Assembly: GCA_964017045.1 (NCBI GenBank)
Contig: OZ024801.1
Location: 34,521,257-34,585,256 of the forward strand
DNA length: 64,000 bases
Direction of reading: 5' to 3'
Source: Omphiscola glabra
Taxonomy: Eukaryota; Mollusca; Gastropoda; Lymnaeidae
Shown one piece after another: positions 63,966-64,000 of the stretch (position 1 is its first letter; each line of letters opens with the position of its first letter). Made by a program: the position numbers and the translations under genes. The notes beneath the pieces were generated by a model. The model worked only from the letters and a program-made list of their open reading frames with translations, was not told where the DNA came from and did not search any database.

Positions 63966-64000
63966 CTGGAGGTTTAAAGGTGTGGGATGATAAACGCATT

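Noticed and set aside
1..64000. tRNA or rRNA genes
   Set aside because: No cloverleaf with A/B boxes or rRNA core sequence was recognised on either strand by eye; a tRNAscan/Infernal run would decide.

Overview
This window is animal (eukaryotic) DNA. It holds two intron-rich, convergently transcribed genes in an AT-rich, repeat-dense sequence with non-LTR retrotransposon and hAT-type transposon remnants. Gene structure, AT content and repeat style suggest a lophotrochozoan, most likely a gastropod mollusc; that is inference, because no rRNA or mitochondrial marker is present. Bases 1-10860 hold no gene I can support. They are a series of unrelated minisatellites (GT-rich, then 24, 43, 30/95, 30, 58, 24 and 71 bp periods) separated by low-information DNA.

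The plus-strand gene (10861-38378) is Inturned (INTU), the PDZ/longin-domain subunit of the CPLANE ciliogenesis complex. Fifteen coding exons, including a 50-nt exon at 33677-33726, join in phase with no stop and give 985 codons; only the extreme N-terminus is missing. The first intron (15 kb) splits the PDZ domain and contains a 9-kb, 26-bp satellite with higher-order structure, plus three small DNA transposons. Many other INTU introns carry their own private minisatellite. One array supplies the acceptor of exon 11, and another grew out of the last coding exon, stop codon included.

The minus-strand gene (63965 down to 44138, 5' end off the window) is an ABCC4/MRP4-like full-length ABC transporter. 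Twenty-nine exons join in phase into 1376 residues. The transmembrane scaffold is conserved, but the nucleotide-binding domains are selectively degraded. NBD1 keeps Walker A and Walker B but loses the Q-loop Gln, the LSGGQ signature and the H-loop His. NBD2 loses Walker A completely and the A-loop aromatic but keeps a signature, the Q-loop Gln and the H-loop His. The catalytic composite site therefore looks dead while the reading frame is intact: a candidate pseudo-transporter, and the most interesting object here.

Transposons with readable target-site duplications include two inverted copies of one hAT MITE flanking INTU exons 2-5, a 4-kb hAT inserted in an older MITE and itself holding a LINE remnant (ABCC intron 6), and a 188-bp hAT MITE. 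Four non-LTR retrotransposon fragments are recognisable, one of them an internally deleted copy joining the endonuclease start to the C-terminal zinc finger. The 5.8 kb between the two stop codons is AT-rich 3' UTR/intergenic DNA with one 20-bp array and one exon-like plus-strand segment. All calls were made by reading the sequence and comparing it with remembered family features; no search was run.
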